In this document: positions 52,353 to 64,000 of the stretch, piece after piece
How positions within the stretch are numbered: position 1 is the stretch's first letter
Layout: each line of letters starts with the position of its first letter
Source of the DNA: Priapulus caudatus
Taxonomy: Eukaryota > Priapulida > Priapulimorpha > Priapulimorphida > Priapulidae
NCBI RefSeq assembly: GCF_000485595.1
Contig: NW_014577165.1
Location: 295,761-359,760, forward strand
Direction: 5' to 3'
Length of the DNA: 64,000 nucleotides
Program-made: the position numbers and the translations under genes
The notes under the pieces: model-generated
The model's input: only the letters and a program-made list of their open reading frames with translations
Database searches by the model: none
Told to the model about the DNA's origin: nothing

Positions 52353-55300
52353 TTACAATGGTCTGCCCAGGGCAATGACTTCGTCTGAATATTCGTCCAG
52401 CATAGTGACTTGGAAGAATCCGAGTCCCGTGTACATGTTCATGACATGCTTGTCTCCTATGCTCACCTCACAGTAAGCACCCTTAGACCCTGAAACATGC
52501 AATGTCAGGCACGTATTGGCTTGAAACAAGTAAGCTGAAACGATTTTCAAAATTTTCTTGATGCAAAATTATTTATTATCGTGCACTATTTTCACATGAA
52601 ACTAACGGTACTAAAAACGGTAAAATTTGAAAGTATCTGCAAGTAAACCATCCAGAATCCAGAATTATCTTAAATCCAAAGACAAAAAATTTAAGTTAAA
52701 GACAAAGTTAAAGAAGGACCAACATTTGCCTTGATGGCCGAAGCTCAGTTCTTATCACAGACCCCCATGATGGGAGAATGTTTCCCTTGGGAATCTTATT
52801 GTTGGGAGGATTTTCCCAGGAGAAATTATCATAGATCCCGATGGCTCGGAGTTTCCCCCTAAAAGCGCTTACCATTAGCCTTGACAGCGGACAGTACACA
52901 GGCCATCATGCGTTTGGGTAGACTGACGTCACTGACACGAGGTAGCAGACTCATGCGCACGATCGAGGGGAAACTGTTGTAGAGGTTCGAGGGCAGGTAC
53001 CTCTTATAGTTGTAGAAGCTCATGATTATCTCCTGTAATGTAACAGACAATGTAATATCACCTCCAACCTAATAGCAGTCAGAGCAAATCCACGTACGCA
53101 TCAGTATGATCTGTAATGCAGCACCGAGAGAAATGATGGCTGGAAGCGCGCGCGCGCACACACACACACCAACGCACGCACGCACGCACGCACGCATGCA
53201 TGCACGCACACAAACACACACCAGCACACACACGCACGCGCACGCACGCACACACACACACACTTGTATGCGAAGACGAGACACACACCCAACGTGCTTG
53301 CAAGCACACACACACGTACCTCCGACGGCGTCAATGACGTTCCGTCGGTTTTGTTCGGTGCCGGATATTTGGCACGCATCTCCGGTATCCAGACGGCCTC
53401 GTACTTTGCGAAGTATTCCTTCGAGTCCAGCACGGCGAGCATGTACCCGCACGGCCCCTCATCGTCGTCGACAACAAACGAATATTCCGGACTCAGGGTC
53501 ACCATGCCGCCGACGAATCTGCGGAAGAACGACCGACTGGTTACGCGCTGCAGTCGGATAAATTTTACTACTACTTATCCTCTTGGTCCCCCGGTGGGAC
53601 ATAAGGCCGTAACAGATCAATTTTAGGGTCAAGTAAAGTGTTGCCTTTGTTTGATCAGAAATTTCGCCACGGTAGTTAGGGAAACCGTCAGAAAATTCTA
53701 GGCAGGCTATTTATCGAATCTGAATACGAAACACCAGAGTGTAAAGTCGGTATCAAATAATAGTAAACATCAAAATACAATGTGTAGTGTACATGCACAG
53801 AAATATAGATACATACATAAATATTACATATATATACACACATGTATATACACACTCGCACATGCACACCCACACTAGGAGGGAGCATATGAAGTCTCTG
53901 GCATGCCAATTTGTCACCAGCTGTTACTTACTTGTCTCCTATCAGTCGCGGAGCATCTAGAAACATCTCGCTGCCATCCAGACCATCATCGCAAGTCTTC
54001 ACACAGATGTCATAGACAATGTCCTGTAAGGCAACCAGACTCAAATCAGATTAATCGATTCACGTATCGCAACACATCTCATGGTTGCTTTCAACTACCC
54101 TAGAACTAGTGATCAAGAGAAAGAGTAAGGCAACGATATAACGACCGAGTTTTATTTCCCATAAATTTTCCTACTTCTGCTGGCAAATCGCTACATTTAT
54201 GGCTGGCCTACAAATCATATGTATAATAAAACAAGATTACAGCACTATACTTGTTTACACTATTGTGTTCATACTGTACCTCATCCGAGGACAGATATGG
54301 GCGGATGGTGAAAACGCGGCAGTCTATTGTTGTTGGCGGCGCCTGGGTGAACAAGTCGTTGGCGCCCTCTATTGGCAACATGCGCTAAAACACGAAGAAA
54401 CGTCTTAAAAGTACGAACATGAAATCGCGCCCGGACATCGCCTATAGAAGCTCACGCTGTCACAGCCTTCTCTACTAAGTGCCGTAATTATGTCGGTTTA
54501 CAGGTTTAACCAATTCATGCCTGCGTGCTCAAATGCATCACGTTTCGTCATGCAATAATTTTCCTACATGCAAACTACGATACCTACCTATTCTAGCACT
54601 TCCATTTTGGACTGAAAAGTCTGAATTATTAACCACCTGATGAATTCTGGTATGTGTTTGAGTGCTGCTGCCAAAAACCGAAATGTTAACATGGAAATTC
54701 GTGCAGAAAGGAATTTCTGGTCACTTCAAATTCAGATTTTTTTAAATTGTACAAGCACACTGTTTCAATCAGATGACCTTTGCAGAATCGATCAGATGGT
54801 CCCATTATTTCGACTGAACAACATGACGTGTGGTAGTCCGCTCATGTTTTCATGCATTTGCTTCAACATTTTAAGACCATTTCAACCATTTTAAACATTT
54901 TAAGACCATTCAACATTTTCCATCCCCCACCACACGGCCTAATTACTGTGTTGCCAAGTAATGCTGCAAAAGTGGATAAGGAAAACTTGCTGACACATGA
55001 GCGGCGGCAGTGCCCATAACGCCAGCAGCAGCAGCAGCAGCTGCACATTCCACAGAGAAACAAATTTGTGAGGAAATCAATTATTCACCTCAACTCGAAC
55101 TTCCATGATCTCAAGATTACCAATGCATATACTCAAGTACTACATTCTTTCACCTGTATCTTTATGGAATGGACGAGAAAGTATCATCACGTTGTACAAG
55201 GCAAGTCAGAGACAAAGGCAGGCACACAACACCCCCATGTTCCGTGTGTAAGGTATTTCCCAGCATGGTGCATGGGGAGTTATACAGCTGTATGGCAAAA

Positions 55301-58300
55301 GCCTGGCGTTAGACAGTTAGGGGGGGGGGGTCTGTGGAATGTGCAGCAGGCATCGAGGTTCGCGCGCTTGCTTCAATTCACTCGCTCGCGCGCATACGCA
55401 GCCGCTGGCAGCGTCAGCCACGCACGCACGGATTGTCCGCGCACAACTCTCCCCAGGTGACAGAACACGGCTAACACTAGCATTCGCTGCACTCCTCACG
55501 ATGTGCGCTCTCACGCTGAGCACCTGCCATGAGTTGCTACTCAGTGTTAGTGCTATTACAATTACGTGTGCTTGCGTTCACCGGACGTGCGGCAGCTGAC
55601 GCTGCGGGCGTTTTCGCAAATGCGAGAGAACGTCTTTCGTGCGACGCATTTCCTGCAGTGCTGGATAGATGGCAAAACCAATGTACGCGCTCGCATCGCG
55701 AGTGCATCTCAGGTCATCACCGTGAATTCCACGGAATCAGCTACGCCCGCCTACGTGCATGATCACCTGCAAGCACACATGTACGCAGTACGCATGCGCA
55801 CGCTCTCATGCACGCTACGGGCAACTGAATCTTCTACGCAAACAATCCCCATCGAGAATCTGGGAGATTAACATGAAATCGCGTTTCGGTACTGCTTGGG
55901 TTTGCCATCGCACCCAGGCTGCAGGTATTGGCGTACTGCCAGAAAGAAGCTCTCTCTTGCCAACGTGTTTCTTTGTCTGGAAAAGCCAACAGGAGTTTAT
56001 TTCCTCTCGCTTTCGTGGCACCAGCCATCGCTGCAATTCCTGGGTAAAACACACGCCTGTACACTTCAGACAGTGTGCGTGATCTCACGCGCAGCCCTCA
56101 CGTAGCAACGCGTCACGTCTGCTCCCAGCTAGTCGCTCACAAACCCAAACAATCCACGTCACAACAGAACCGGCTATCGTTCGGCTAGACCGTAACACGG
56201 TCTCGTGGAATTGTTTAAATTCGAAATCAATTCAACATTTTAACCAGAGTGACAGATTCGGCAGCCGACCTGCTGTCTTTGTCAAGCTGTAACCCATTCT
56301 TTTACTGCTCGCCGTCCTGTACCGAAGTTTAAGCAAACGTTCAGTACAACAGACAGCAGAGACAGCAGGTGGGCTATTGAAACTGGCACTCTGATAAGTA
56401 CATCAGATTTATCGAAAATTTAAACAATTTCACGTTATAAAATGCAGACTGTCTAGGCTCATGTGCTGCACTGAAACACGGGGGTTGGCTGACGTGACGT
56501 GTCGCTATGAGATGGCGATCGCAAACAAATGCCGCAGCAGCAATAATGTATCAGCCCCCGCAATTTCTCTGCGACGCTCGCCGCGCGAGTTTTGCGTATC
56601 CACTTCCGCGCGCAGAACCGACGACGACAGACAAGACGACATAAAACCAATCACGCACACTAACACGCACACACGCACACTAACACGCACAATCCAAACA
56701 ACGTTAATCCCAGATGAATTCCATTTTGCCTGTAAATCACAAAAGGAGTAACGAGAAGGAGATATCTAGATGGATGCGTCGAGCTCTGGTACTTGCTCCG
56801 TGAAGCTCTACGTACTTGGAACTCCGATTGCAGACCACCTCTGAAGACCCACGGCTCCTGCTCTCCGCTCATAAACGCCTCCCGGTAGCCGTTCGTAGAC
56901 CCTGTGTCGCCGCCGCAGATGAGAAGCGAAAAGTCGTTAGAACGCTCGCACACGCACGCGCGCGCGCAGGGGGTACGGATGCCCGTCCGTCAGTCGTCTG
57001 CGCAACCGCCGGACGTATCTAGCGTGCGCTCGCAGCAGTTTCACCCTCGACTGCGCTCGGATTAAGCGTGCCTGGCAGCAGTAGCAAGGCCTGACCCATC
57101 CTACCACTCTCTCGCACTCCACTCCCACATGGCCTGCAGGTTTCGCATTTGCTACTGCCAGCTACGTACGCTGTGTGTCAGAGCATTCCAAGTACGGTCT
57201 GGCTTAGGAAAGATGGGAGGCCATCAACTGCGCACACATGCCAACAATCACTGCCCGATTTGCTTTGAAAGAGCTTCAGACACATTTTCAGTTTCAGAAT
57301 AAATAAAATGGCCTCGAATCTTTCCACAACCCCGATCGTACTCGCTCTCAAATTACAAGGATATGTCGGATAAGCGGACAGCAATGACGAGACGGCATTA
57401 TGCAAGGGGAGCTGTGAAGACGTCGGAAGTCGGATGGGGATAGAAGGAACACAGGACCTTTAAAAATGCAAGCGTTTAGTAACACACATGCTCTCTCTCA
57501 CGTCCGCACACACGCACGCACATGGTTAGGTGCACACAGTTCTTGGTACACTGCGCTTAGCGACCGTCTCCCCAGTGCGACGGTCACTAAACAGACAAGA
57601 GCCACAGACTAGCGTGGTCGCCGCGTTCACCATACAAGGCGCATGCAAGAAAATGTCCAACGACTAGGTGCACGTGATGAACGGAAAATGGATTACAATG
57701 ATTAATATTGATAGCCGCATCTCCCTCCAAGGGGTCAACGTGGCAACGCAAGAATCTTACGCGCAACGCTGTGACGTTTAGACGTAAATTCCACAGACAA
57801 TGAAGCTTGTTCTACAGGATTAAGCCTGCTTTGCTTCTTGCCTAGCACATCACACTGCACAAGGCAAGAGCGAGAACAATGTGAAGTCTAGGAGAAATTT
57901 GAATTTGAATTTGAATTTGAATTTGAATTTAGAATTTGAGGTTTGAGGAGTGATGCGTTCGACTTTTCTTCATCTGCCAAGTCAGGCCATAGACCGGGAA
58001 ACGCCACCCACGCGAGCTGGCGCTGGCTACTCAAAACAACTGGATGCCGGGAAATTCCGCAATCTCACATCTCACCAAATGAAAAACCTAAACAAGAATT
58101 AAGCAAATCCATTAGTTGGTCGGGGAAATCGCGCTTTCGAAAAAATCGTGGGGCGCAAAACGTACGCACGGTCGATAAACACAGAGACCAGGAACTGTCG
58201 AACCTGCACCATTATCGCCTCCCTCACTAGCACCTCCTGGAGGCAGTTCGTCTGCAAGGCAGCCCCTCTGCTCTGTACCTACCACTCCACTAACGCGCGA

Positions 58301-61101
58301 TAGCATTGCAAAATATCGGGAGAAAAGTTACGGCCAGCATATCATCGTACATGTATAGCAGGACAGGCTGTCCATCAGGTAAGGGCTGCTCTCCTTCACG
58401 CCAGCTCCGAACGCTAGAAAACACGAGAACAAAATACCACAGTTAATCACCGAGGAGTCTTCTACGTCAACCACCTGGCAGCACACTGCACACGCACACG
58501 CCTCAACTCACGCTACAGACAAAACTGCATAAATTTATTCGAACTAGAATGCTACCGCCTTCCCAAACTTCACGCGACGCGGGACGGACGTCACGCCACG
58601 GCGGCGCCCCCCGCGCAGGAGCAGCAGTAACTACCTAGCCACTTGACGAATCCCAGCAGCAGGGAGATGACGCCCTTCATGTCCCACATGTAAGGGTATA
58701 GGTCGTATACGAGCGCGCGATTCCGGATCTTCGTCAGGTTCGTGAACGTGTCCGACAGTCGCTTGGCCTTCGCCTCGAAAGCTGACGCGCGCTCCCGCCA
58801 CTCCTGCACGCCGGCAGAGGGCGCCACCGCCGCTTCCCTTGCCGTCGCGGCGTTGACGAGGTGCGAGTTGCTCTTCAACCAGTGGAATTCTTCAAGAAGG
58901 GAAACGGCGAAGGCTCCGTGTTCGAATGGCAGGTAGAACATGTCGACGACGTGTTCCATGTCCTCCAAGAGCAGGCAGTCGTCGTTTTGCTCACCGTCGT
59001 CATCGTTGCCGCTGGGGGGCGCCGCCGGCGCCGTTGTCGGCGTCTCCGCCTCGTCCGGCGGCACGCGCATTTCCACGTCGCCGTCCGAGCGCTCGCCGAC
59101 GGCAGGGGGTGCCGGCGCGGTCTCGCCATCGCTCGCGCAGTCCATGGGTTCGATGACGTTCTCGACAATCTTGTCCTCGTAGGCGAGCGAGTTCACCGCG
59201 TTCATCAGTACGGCCTGCGGCGGCTCGGACGTGTCCGCAGGATCTGCCCCACCTCCGCTCACCGGCAGGGGGCGCTTCGTGGCGGCGACGCCTGCGAGGG
59301 CCTCGAGGGCAGAGCGCGTAACCGTGTTCGTCGTCGGCGTCGACGTCACGCACGTGTTCACGCACGAGATGAGCGGGTTGTCGGGCAGCGGCAGCGTCAT
59401 CTCCGTGACAACCGTCGGCGGCAGCACGCACTCGTCGAAGCCGAGCGGCTCGGGCGCGGCGACGGGTGGCAGCAGCGATGGCGCCCTCGACGACGGCGGC
59501 GGCGGCGCGCCAACGAGCGGGATGTGGATGGCGGGTCGGAGCGTGGCGCCGCCCGCCATCTCGTGACGCGTGATCACCTCCAGCCAGTCCTTGAGCGCCT
59601 GACGCAACGCGCGCCGCGGAATGTAGGTGGTGCTGCTCTTGCTGGCCGAGGAGGAGCTGTCGTCGGACTTCTCGTCTCCTTCCGTCTCCAGCTTTATGTC
59701 CGACGAGACGGGACTAGAGGATACTGCAACGTGCAAACATCAACTCTGTGAATACAACATCGCGGGGAGGCTGAGAGCGTTGCTCTCTGAAAAGAATACT
59801 GCACACCCTGGCACAGAACTGCGACGATGTTTACATCCTCACCAGTTAATGTTTACATTCTCATTATTTAATGTTTATATGCACACTGTTTACAATTTAC
59901 ATTCCTGTCGTTTACTGTTTACATTGTCATTGTTTATGAGTTGTCAATTGAAGTTCTTTGGACAACTTAAGAGACTTTTTAGCTAACTTACACAACACGG
60001 ATTCTTTCTTGCTACCATTTGATCGGCTCCACTGTGCTAGCGTGTGCATTGCAACATAGTTCATTTCAAATTCACAGTTTGGGTTCGTGAGCACACCGTT
60101 CAAACAAGGAATAAGATCTGTGGACCTGTGGAAACAAAACACACACGTTTTTCTCACAAGGAATGAGGTTTGTGTATGTGTGAAAATAAAACACATTTCT
60201 CTTACGAGCATTACCCTATTTAGACTGCTGAGACATGTCTAAACATTCGGTCGTTTGCTCACTGCATACACGCATCTGGCAAAAGTGACTCAGGCCCCAA
60301 GTATATAACCTATATACACACCTTTCTATAGCTACATACCATCACATTCAAACAGGAAGCATAATGGAAGAAAATGTCTTTTTCCCCAAGAACATGGAAC
60401 CTAAGGCAATGTATTTTTCATAACACAAACATCCACTTGAGTTTACGCTTAAACCTTCGTCAAAACACCAACATCAAAGTAGATTTACATTGCATCGCAG
60501 CCCATCACACCCACTGTACATCTCAGCAGTGACTCATGAGTCATGACGCAAAATTTTTTACAATTTTATAGTGTCTATTGCTTGCCTTCCATCGTAAGGT
60601 CCTAAGAACAACCGTTTCTGATCGTAATCGTTGGCGTGGACGTTATCCCATATCACAGGCGGCCTCTTCATCACTTCTGTTATCTCCTCAATCGACTCGA
60701 CGGATACGTGTCTTGATACGACCTTTGGACCTGAAGTCAACATCAAAACAAAAGTCAAGGTCAAAGTCAAAGAAGACTTTCACTGAGCCACGCCCGACGT
60801 GGAAAGTAGTACTATCATAGTTCAAATATACAAACTCCGAATCCATAAATAGAGTTACTAAATATAAATGGCAACATAACTACTCTCCGAATTGCAAAGA
60901 GCTTTAGTGCACATAGCACGGAAAACGCTTCCAACAAGATTTACATAATATCACCAATAGCTGAATTTCCAAACGATTTGGTTATTTAGGTTTTCCATGT
61001 ACCTGTCCATAGTATGTCGACACCGGGTAGCAGCTTACTGCCTATCGTATTCAGATACTCTGACGTTGGGACATTTGGCACAGCTCTTGAAGCACAATAC
61101 T
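52353..61101 (-). CDS. OGA (MGEA5): Protein O-GlcNAcase, 5' exons not in view (10 exons seen)
   Basis: OGA (GH84) removes O-linked GlcNAc from nuclear and cytoplasmic proteins, opposing OGT. Exons from the 5' side: 61101-61003, 60730-60586, 60125-59992, 59723-58635, 56901-56816, 54384-54280, 54023-53932, 53518-53320, 53032-52873, 52489-52353 (stop at 52353-52355). All phases agree; about 748 residues are present. Landmarks: EYC...PNVP and [47 protein letters not shown], the stalk ([22 protein letters not shown]), [30 protein letters not shown], and the C-terminal pseudo-acetyltransferase domain ([46 protein letters not shown]). The N-terminal part of the catalytic barrel with the DD catalytic pair (about 220 residues) is absent, so it must lie past 64000 or be missing. 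The intron after exon 2 here uses a GC donor. Confidence 0.96.
53149..53313 (+). repeat. CA/CACG microsatellite beside an OGA donor
   Basis: CACA, CACG and CGCG-rich run on the plus strand. On the OGA strand it becomes a (TG)n tract that starts immediately after the donor GTACGT of the exon at 53320-53518. Cys/Val- and His/Thr-rich frames here are artefacts. Confidence 0.93.
57897..57931 (+). repeat. (GAATTT)n hexanucleotide repeat
   Basis: Five or six perfect GAATTT units in a long OGA intron. Confidence 0.95.
58635..59723 (-). CDS. OGA (MGEA5): OGA central exon: acidic linker and stalk domain
   Basis: The 1089-bp exon starts [17 protein letters not shown] after acceptor 59723, has a helical stretch ([17 protein letters not shown]), a long Pro/Thr/Ala-rich disordered section, [10 protein letters not shown], and the acidic segment before [11 protein letters not shown]. 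It ends [19 protein letters not shown] at donor CTAG|GTAGTT. The disordered part matches the region in human OGA that holds the caspase site and O-GlcNAc site, but sequence is not conserved there. GC content is far above that of flanking introns. The plus-strand 296-codon frame is its shadow. Confidence 0.95.
60580..60585 (-). other. Noncanonical GC splice donor in OGA
   Basis: The exon at 60586-60730 ends GGAAG and is followed by GCAAGC. Joining here to the acceptor at 60125 gives [18 protein letters not shown], matching the family exactly and keeping phase. No GT donor nearby gives this. AG|GCAAG is the known form of GC-AG introns. Confidence 0.85.
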
Positions 61102-61165
61102 CTGAAACCAATCGAACAACATCAGTGATTTTTCAAGGCAAGTACACTGGTACATTACATCCAGA

Positions 61166-62301
61166 AGGGCCTCGGGAACATTTTTCTAAATAGAGGGCAG
61201 CGAATAAGTCATTGTGTCACCGCTGCGCGGCGTTTGCGCGCTTCGCGCGGATATCCGGGCTGCAGATCGTCAAGAGCGTATAAAGAAGGAGAGCGTACAA
61301 CGGTGAAATGCTGAAACCATATTGCAGTATTAGTCGAATTAATAAATTTAAAATCAGCCGCTGGTGGCGCCGACTGATTACGTCATTATGATTACTACGG
61401 AATTTACTACAGGCAGCCTGAGGTGGGGGTCATCACTATGGCAATCAATAACAACATGTCGTGGAGTAATGGCCGCGTCTATGATTTCAACTTTTTGCCG
61501 TTTAGCTGCTAACCGAGGTGATTTTCGGAGAACCACATGATGAGTCTTCGTTCGTTTAATCGGTGTAAATCTAGGCATTTCTTTTTCGGTCGCAGTACTA
61601 GTTTCTTTCTAGGTCCAGCACTCTGATGAGGTAGTCCAAGTTTTGGAATAGCTCGTGGAACTGAATGTTCTGCCATTGCACTGACTTCCCACGTTATACA
61701 GGAAAGTTGTAAATTGTAGTCGCAGTCGACGCAGATGAACACAAAGAAAACAGTTTATGATGATGTATGGTATGGTCTACCTAAAGTTCCTTGTGCAACA
61801 AACAAGTTTTCATTCATCTGATTTGTCAATGAATGACGGAAACACGCAAGGTTTCCCGAAGTTATCTCAAAGCGAGAGACAGTCGCAGTACACACTGATC
61901 TCGAGTCGATTTTCACCGCTCAGTATCTCAGCAGAGGGGCATCGTAGGGACATGTGGTTTGTTTTATATTAAAGGCCTCCTTTATTGATATCTATAAACT
62001 GTCTAATTTTTACAATTATTTGATGCTAGTATCAAAACGTAAATAACCAAAGCATTCGTATGTTTTTTAATTGCCTCTGTGATATTTAAAACACGTCTTT
62101 ATGTTGGGTCTATAAATGTTGAAAATCAAATTTTCTGCCAAACCGGCCACCTGGCGGGAAAACGGCCTGTGACGTGAGAGTAGGTTCTTCCCGCGTTGCG
62201 TCGCACACAAAGACTGCATCAGTGCATGAGCACAAAGCTATCCTCGGCTGTAACTTATATTTTTTTTGCAGTACGTCATGACTTATATTCGGCATAAACA
62301 T
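61166..62301 (-). other. Unassigned region with small basic frames and E2F-like motif
   Basis: Minus-strand frames at 62110-62301, 61509-61742 and 61378-61578 are not recognised. The last includes TTEKE-like then RKSPRLAAKRQKVEIIDAAI, a basic motif; the middle one includes PRKKLVLRPKKKC. Near 62140-62180 the minus strand has TTTTCCCGCCAGG (E2F-like) and TCACGTCA (CRE-like), which would suit a promoter. The low end (61172-61285) is about 110 bp shared with the hAT-like element at 48238-48345, so a transposon origin is equally possible. Confidence 0.3.
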
Positions 62302-63184
62302 CCAACTGCCATATTAATTATCATGAGCATGATATATATACATATATGCATTGTAGACTTTACTACCGGATTAAACCACATTAATACTCAGACAATAAAA
62401 TCGGTTCGAACCACCATAACAAGTGCCGCAAAGCGACAGCGCTCATCTAACGTCTACTGCGTGACCTGTGGTGAGTGGTGCGGCTTCTATAAAGCCCTTC
62501 TAGTCCCAAATGTGTTCAGCATACACCCCCGACACAGTGAATGCACAGGGACTAGGCTAACTCCCAGGAACCTTCTCCACCACGAACTGTCTCCCGTGTG
62601 GGATCAGTATGAAAATTGCCCACGACGCAGGCGCCTAGCTTACAGTGTCTTCCCAGAGATTAACACATGAAACTGCCATCATCACGTACGTAATCGCCCC
62701 CCCCACCCACACCACTATCTGTCAAGCACTAACTAGTCACGCAGCTCATCCATTTACCTACGCAACGCCTACACAGACGCCAACACTTGCAACTACGAGA
62801 GCGCCTCCGCAGCCTGTACACCCAATTAATCGCAGCTAACAAACTGCACCAACCTCACACTGCCACCTTGCAGCAAGCCACCTGCGCAAGTGGCCAATAC
62901 CGCCTTCACCCATCGTCAAACTCCACCCTCGCGCCCACCACGCCAATCGCACATAGAAATATAACGATTCCTACACGCCGAACACCACACCCCCTTCCCT
63001 TTACCAAATTTACGCCTCTTGCAAACTTCTCACCCCACGCCCTGCTGCACACCCCCCTTCGCCCTCACCCCTCCTACACTCCCCACGCCGCACCCTCGCT
63101 CTACTCCCACGCCACTCCCCTCCCCTCACTTACACCAGCACACCCACCGCCCAGTCACACACATTCTCTTCCTACACATCGACA
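62302..63184. other. Intergenic or intronic sequence, C-rich in its second half
   Basis: 62421-62460 is a fragment of the AGCGACAGCGCT repeat. 62690-63170 is strongly C-rich on the plus strand and gives Pro/His/Thr-rich frames that I treat as noise. OGA 5' exons would be expected beyond this point but none is recognised here. Confidence 0.5.
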
Positions 63185-63800
63185 GTCAACACATCCAAGA
63201 TTTAACCCTCCTCTTGAGGTCAACGCTTATACCTCGACCACCCTTAACCTCTTCAGATGTCAGCAGCAGAAGACATTTCATGGTCCTTTCAATAAAGCCA
63301 GAAGACTGCTAGGTCACCGCTGAAACAAAAGTTTTTCAATCGCTCCGCTCAGACCATGTCCTCAGAAAATGTCTAAAATCTGCCGCTGTGCCACTGACCT
63401 TTGACCTGTGACCCCATTTTCGGCACATGTGGCTTTTCCTACCATGATGCATACACCCGACTATCACAGCCCTAGGTCGAGCCGCTTTAGATTTTGTGCC
63501 GCAATATCTGGCATTTCCTCCCTATCCTTAAGTTAAGGATGAATGTTCCCGCCTTCTTTTACACCTCTTGACCTTTGACCTTTGACCCCCAGCTTCGACA
63601 TCAACTCGTTTTCTGATTACCCGCCCACGTCCCGAATATCGTGACCGTACGTCGAGCGGTTAAGATTTGTGCCCAACTGTTACGGACGCTCGGACGGACG
63701 GACGCTCGGACGGACGGACGCTCGGACGGACGAACGCACGGACCGATCATGCCGATTCTACAAGCTGCATCTGAGCTATGTCAGATGAGCTAAAAACTAG
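63185..63800 (-). repeat. DR1-bearing interspersed repeat, copy 6 of 6
   Basis: Minus-strand copy with CTTGACCTTTGACCTTTGAC near 63570 and CTGACCTTTGACCTGTGACC near 63397. Next to its end is a 12-bp array (GGACGGACGCTC units, 63683-63745), an expansion of the GGACGGACGC stretch present singly in other copies. Confidence 0.8.
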
Positions 63801-64000
63801 AAAGGCAGTTTGTCGCCAACTACCATGTATCCCCGTGATCTAGTATGATGGAATATACTCTGTAAAGACGTAGAAAGGCAGGTAAAGTTAAATAAGTCAC
63901 AAGACAAAGGTTTGTTATTAACACGCTGATGTGCCTCAGATGTGCAAGTATATGGAATTGGTTACCCTTAGAAGGCGAAGAGGAAATGTATCGACGGTGA

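Noticed and set aside
53079-53315. Cys/Val-rich minus-strand frame resembling a small secreted peptide
   Set aside because: It is a (TG)n microsatellite read through; no signal peptide or conserved spacing.
58320-58420. Possible extra OGA exon (open after an AG on the minus strand)
   Set aside because: Direct joining of 58635 to 56901 restores the conserved stalk-to-HAT linker in phase; the candidate meets a stop and has no family match.
58861-59751. 296-codon plus-strand Arg-rich frame
   Set aside because: Shadow of the GC-rich OGA central exon.
62787-63323. Pro/His/Thr-rich 178-codon frame
   Set aside because: C-biased low-complexity sequence running into a known repeat copy.

Overview
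This is nuclear DNA of a bilaterian animal, most likely a marine invertebrate. The genes are rich in GT-AG introns, their exon sequences are close to vertebrate orthologues, TTAGGG-type telomere-like repeats occur, and introns and spacers are full of small transposons and microsatellites. I cannot name the species. There is no prokaryotic operon, CRISPR array or recognisable tRNA/rRNA gene.

Five conserved single-copy genes alternate in direction. WDR6 (minus, about 459-10893) encodes a WD40 partner of the tRNA 2'-O-methyltransferase FTSJ1. ATP5A (plus, 13757-25835) encodes the mitochondrial F1 ATP synthase alpha subunit. SIRT6 (minus, 33090-40246) is a nuclear NAD-dependent deacylase with an unusually long Ser/Gly/acidic tail. 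AATF/Che-1 (plus, 42109-50110) is a nuclear ribosome-biogenesis and transcription cofactor. OGA (minus, 52353 to about 61101, 5' exons missing) is O-GlcNAcase. I assembled each gene exon by exon; splice phases are continuous across every junction. WDR6/ATP5A and SIRT6/AATF are head to head, ATP5A/SIRT6 and AATF/OGA tail to tail. I see no operon-like cooperation; they are housekeeping genes of energy metabolism, chromatin, translation and nutrient signalling.

The ATP5A region is not clean. A 25-N gap lies at 21974-21998 and its second half is present up to three times (about 20350-21973, 22009-26663, 26664-31497). The copies differ mostly by single-base indels, which looks like unpolished long-read sequence or an unmerged haplotype rather than old pseudogenes. 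Exons 6 and 7 are intact only in the third unit (27418-27566, 27742-27893); exons 8-11 are intact only in the second.

The other distinctive content is repetitive. There are hAT-type elements with terminal inverted repeats and target duplications (3069-3511, 19464-21016, 36541-37503 with a transposase fragment, 46215-48382, 50174-51099). There are TA-flanked MITEs (11468-12249, 12498-13186) and a TTAA-flanked MITE (37983-38409). Four long foldback inverted repeats occur (about 14473-15034, 39201-39604, 40662-40899, 41152-41450); the last two enclose telomere-like repeats between SIRT6 and AATF. A roughly 550-600 bp interspersed repeat occurs six times and carries nuclear-receptor DR1-like half-site arrays. 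A roughly 190 bp repeat sits in WDR6 and ATP5A introns. A 102-bp minisatellite contains the SIRT6 stop codon.
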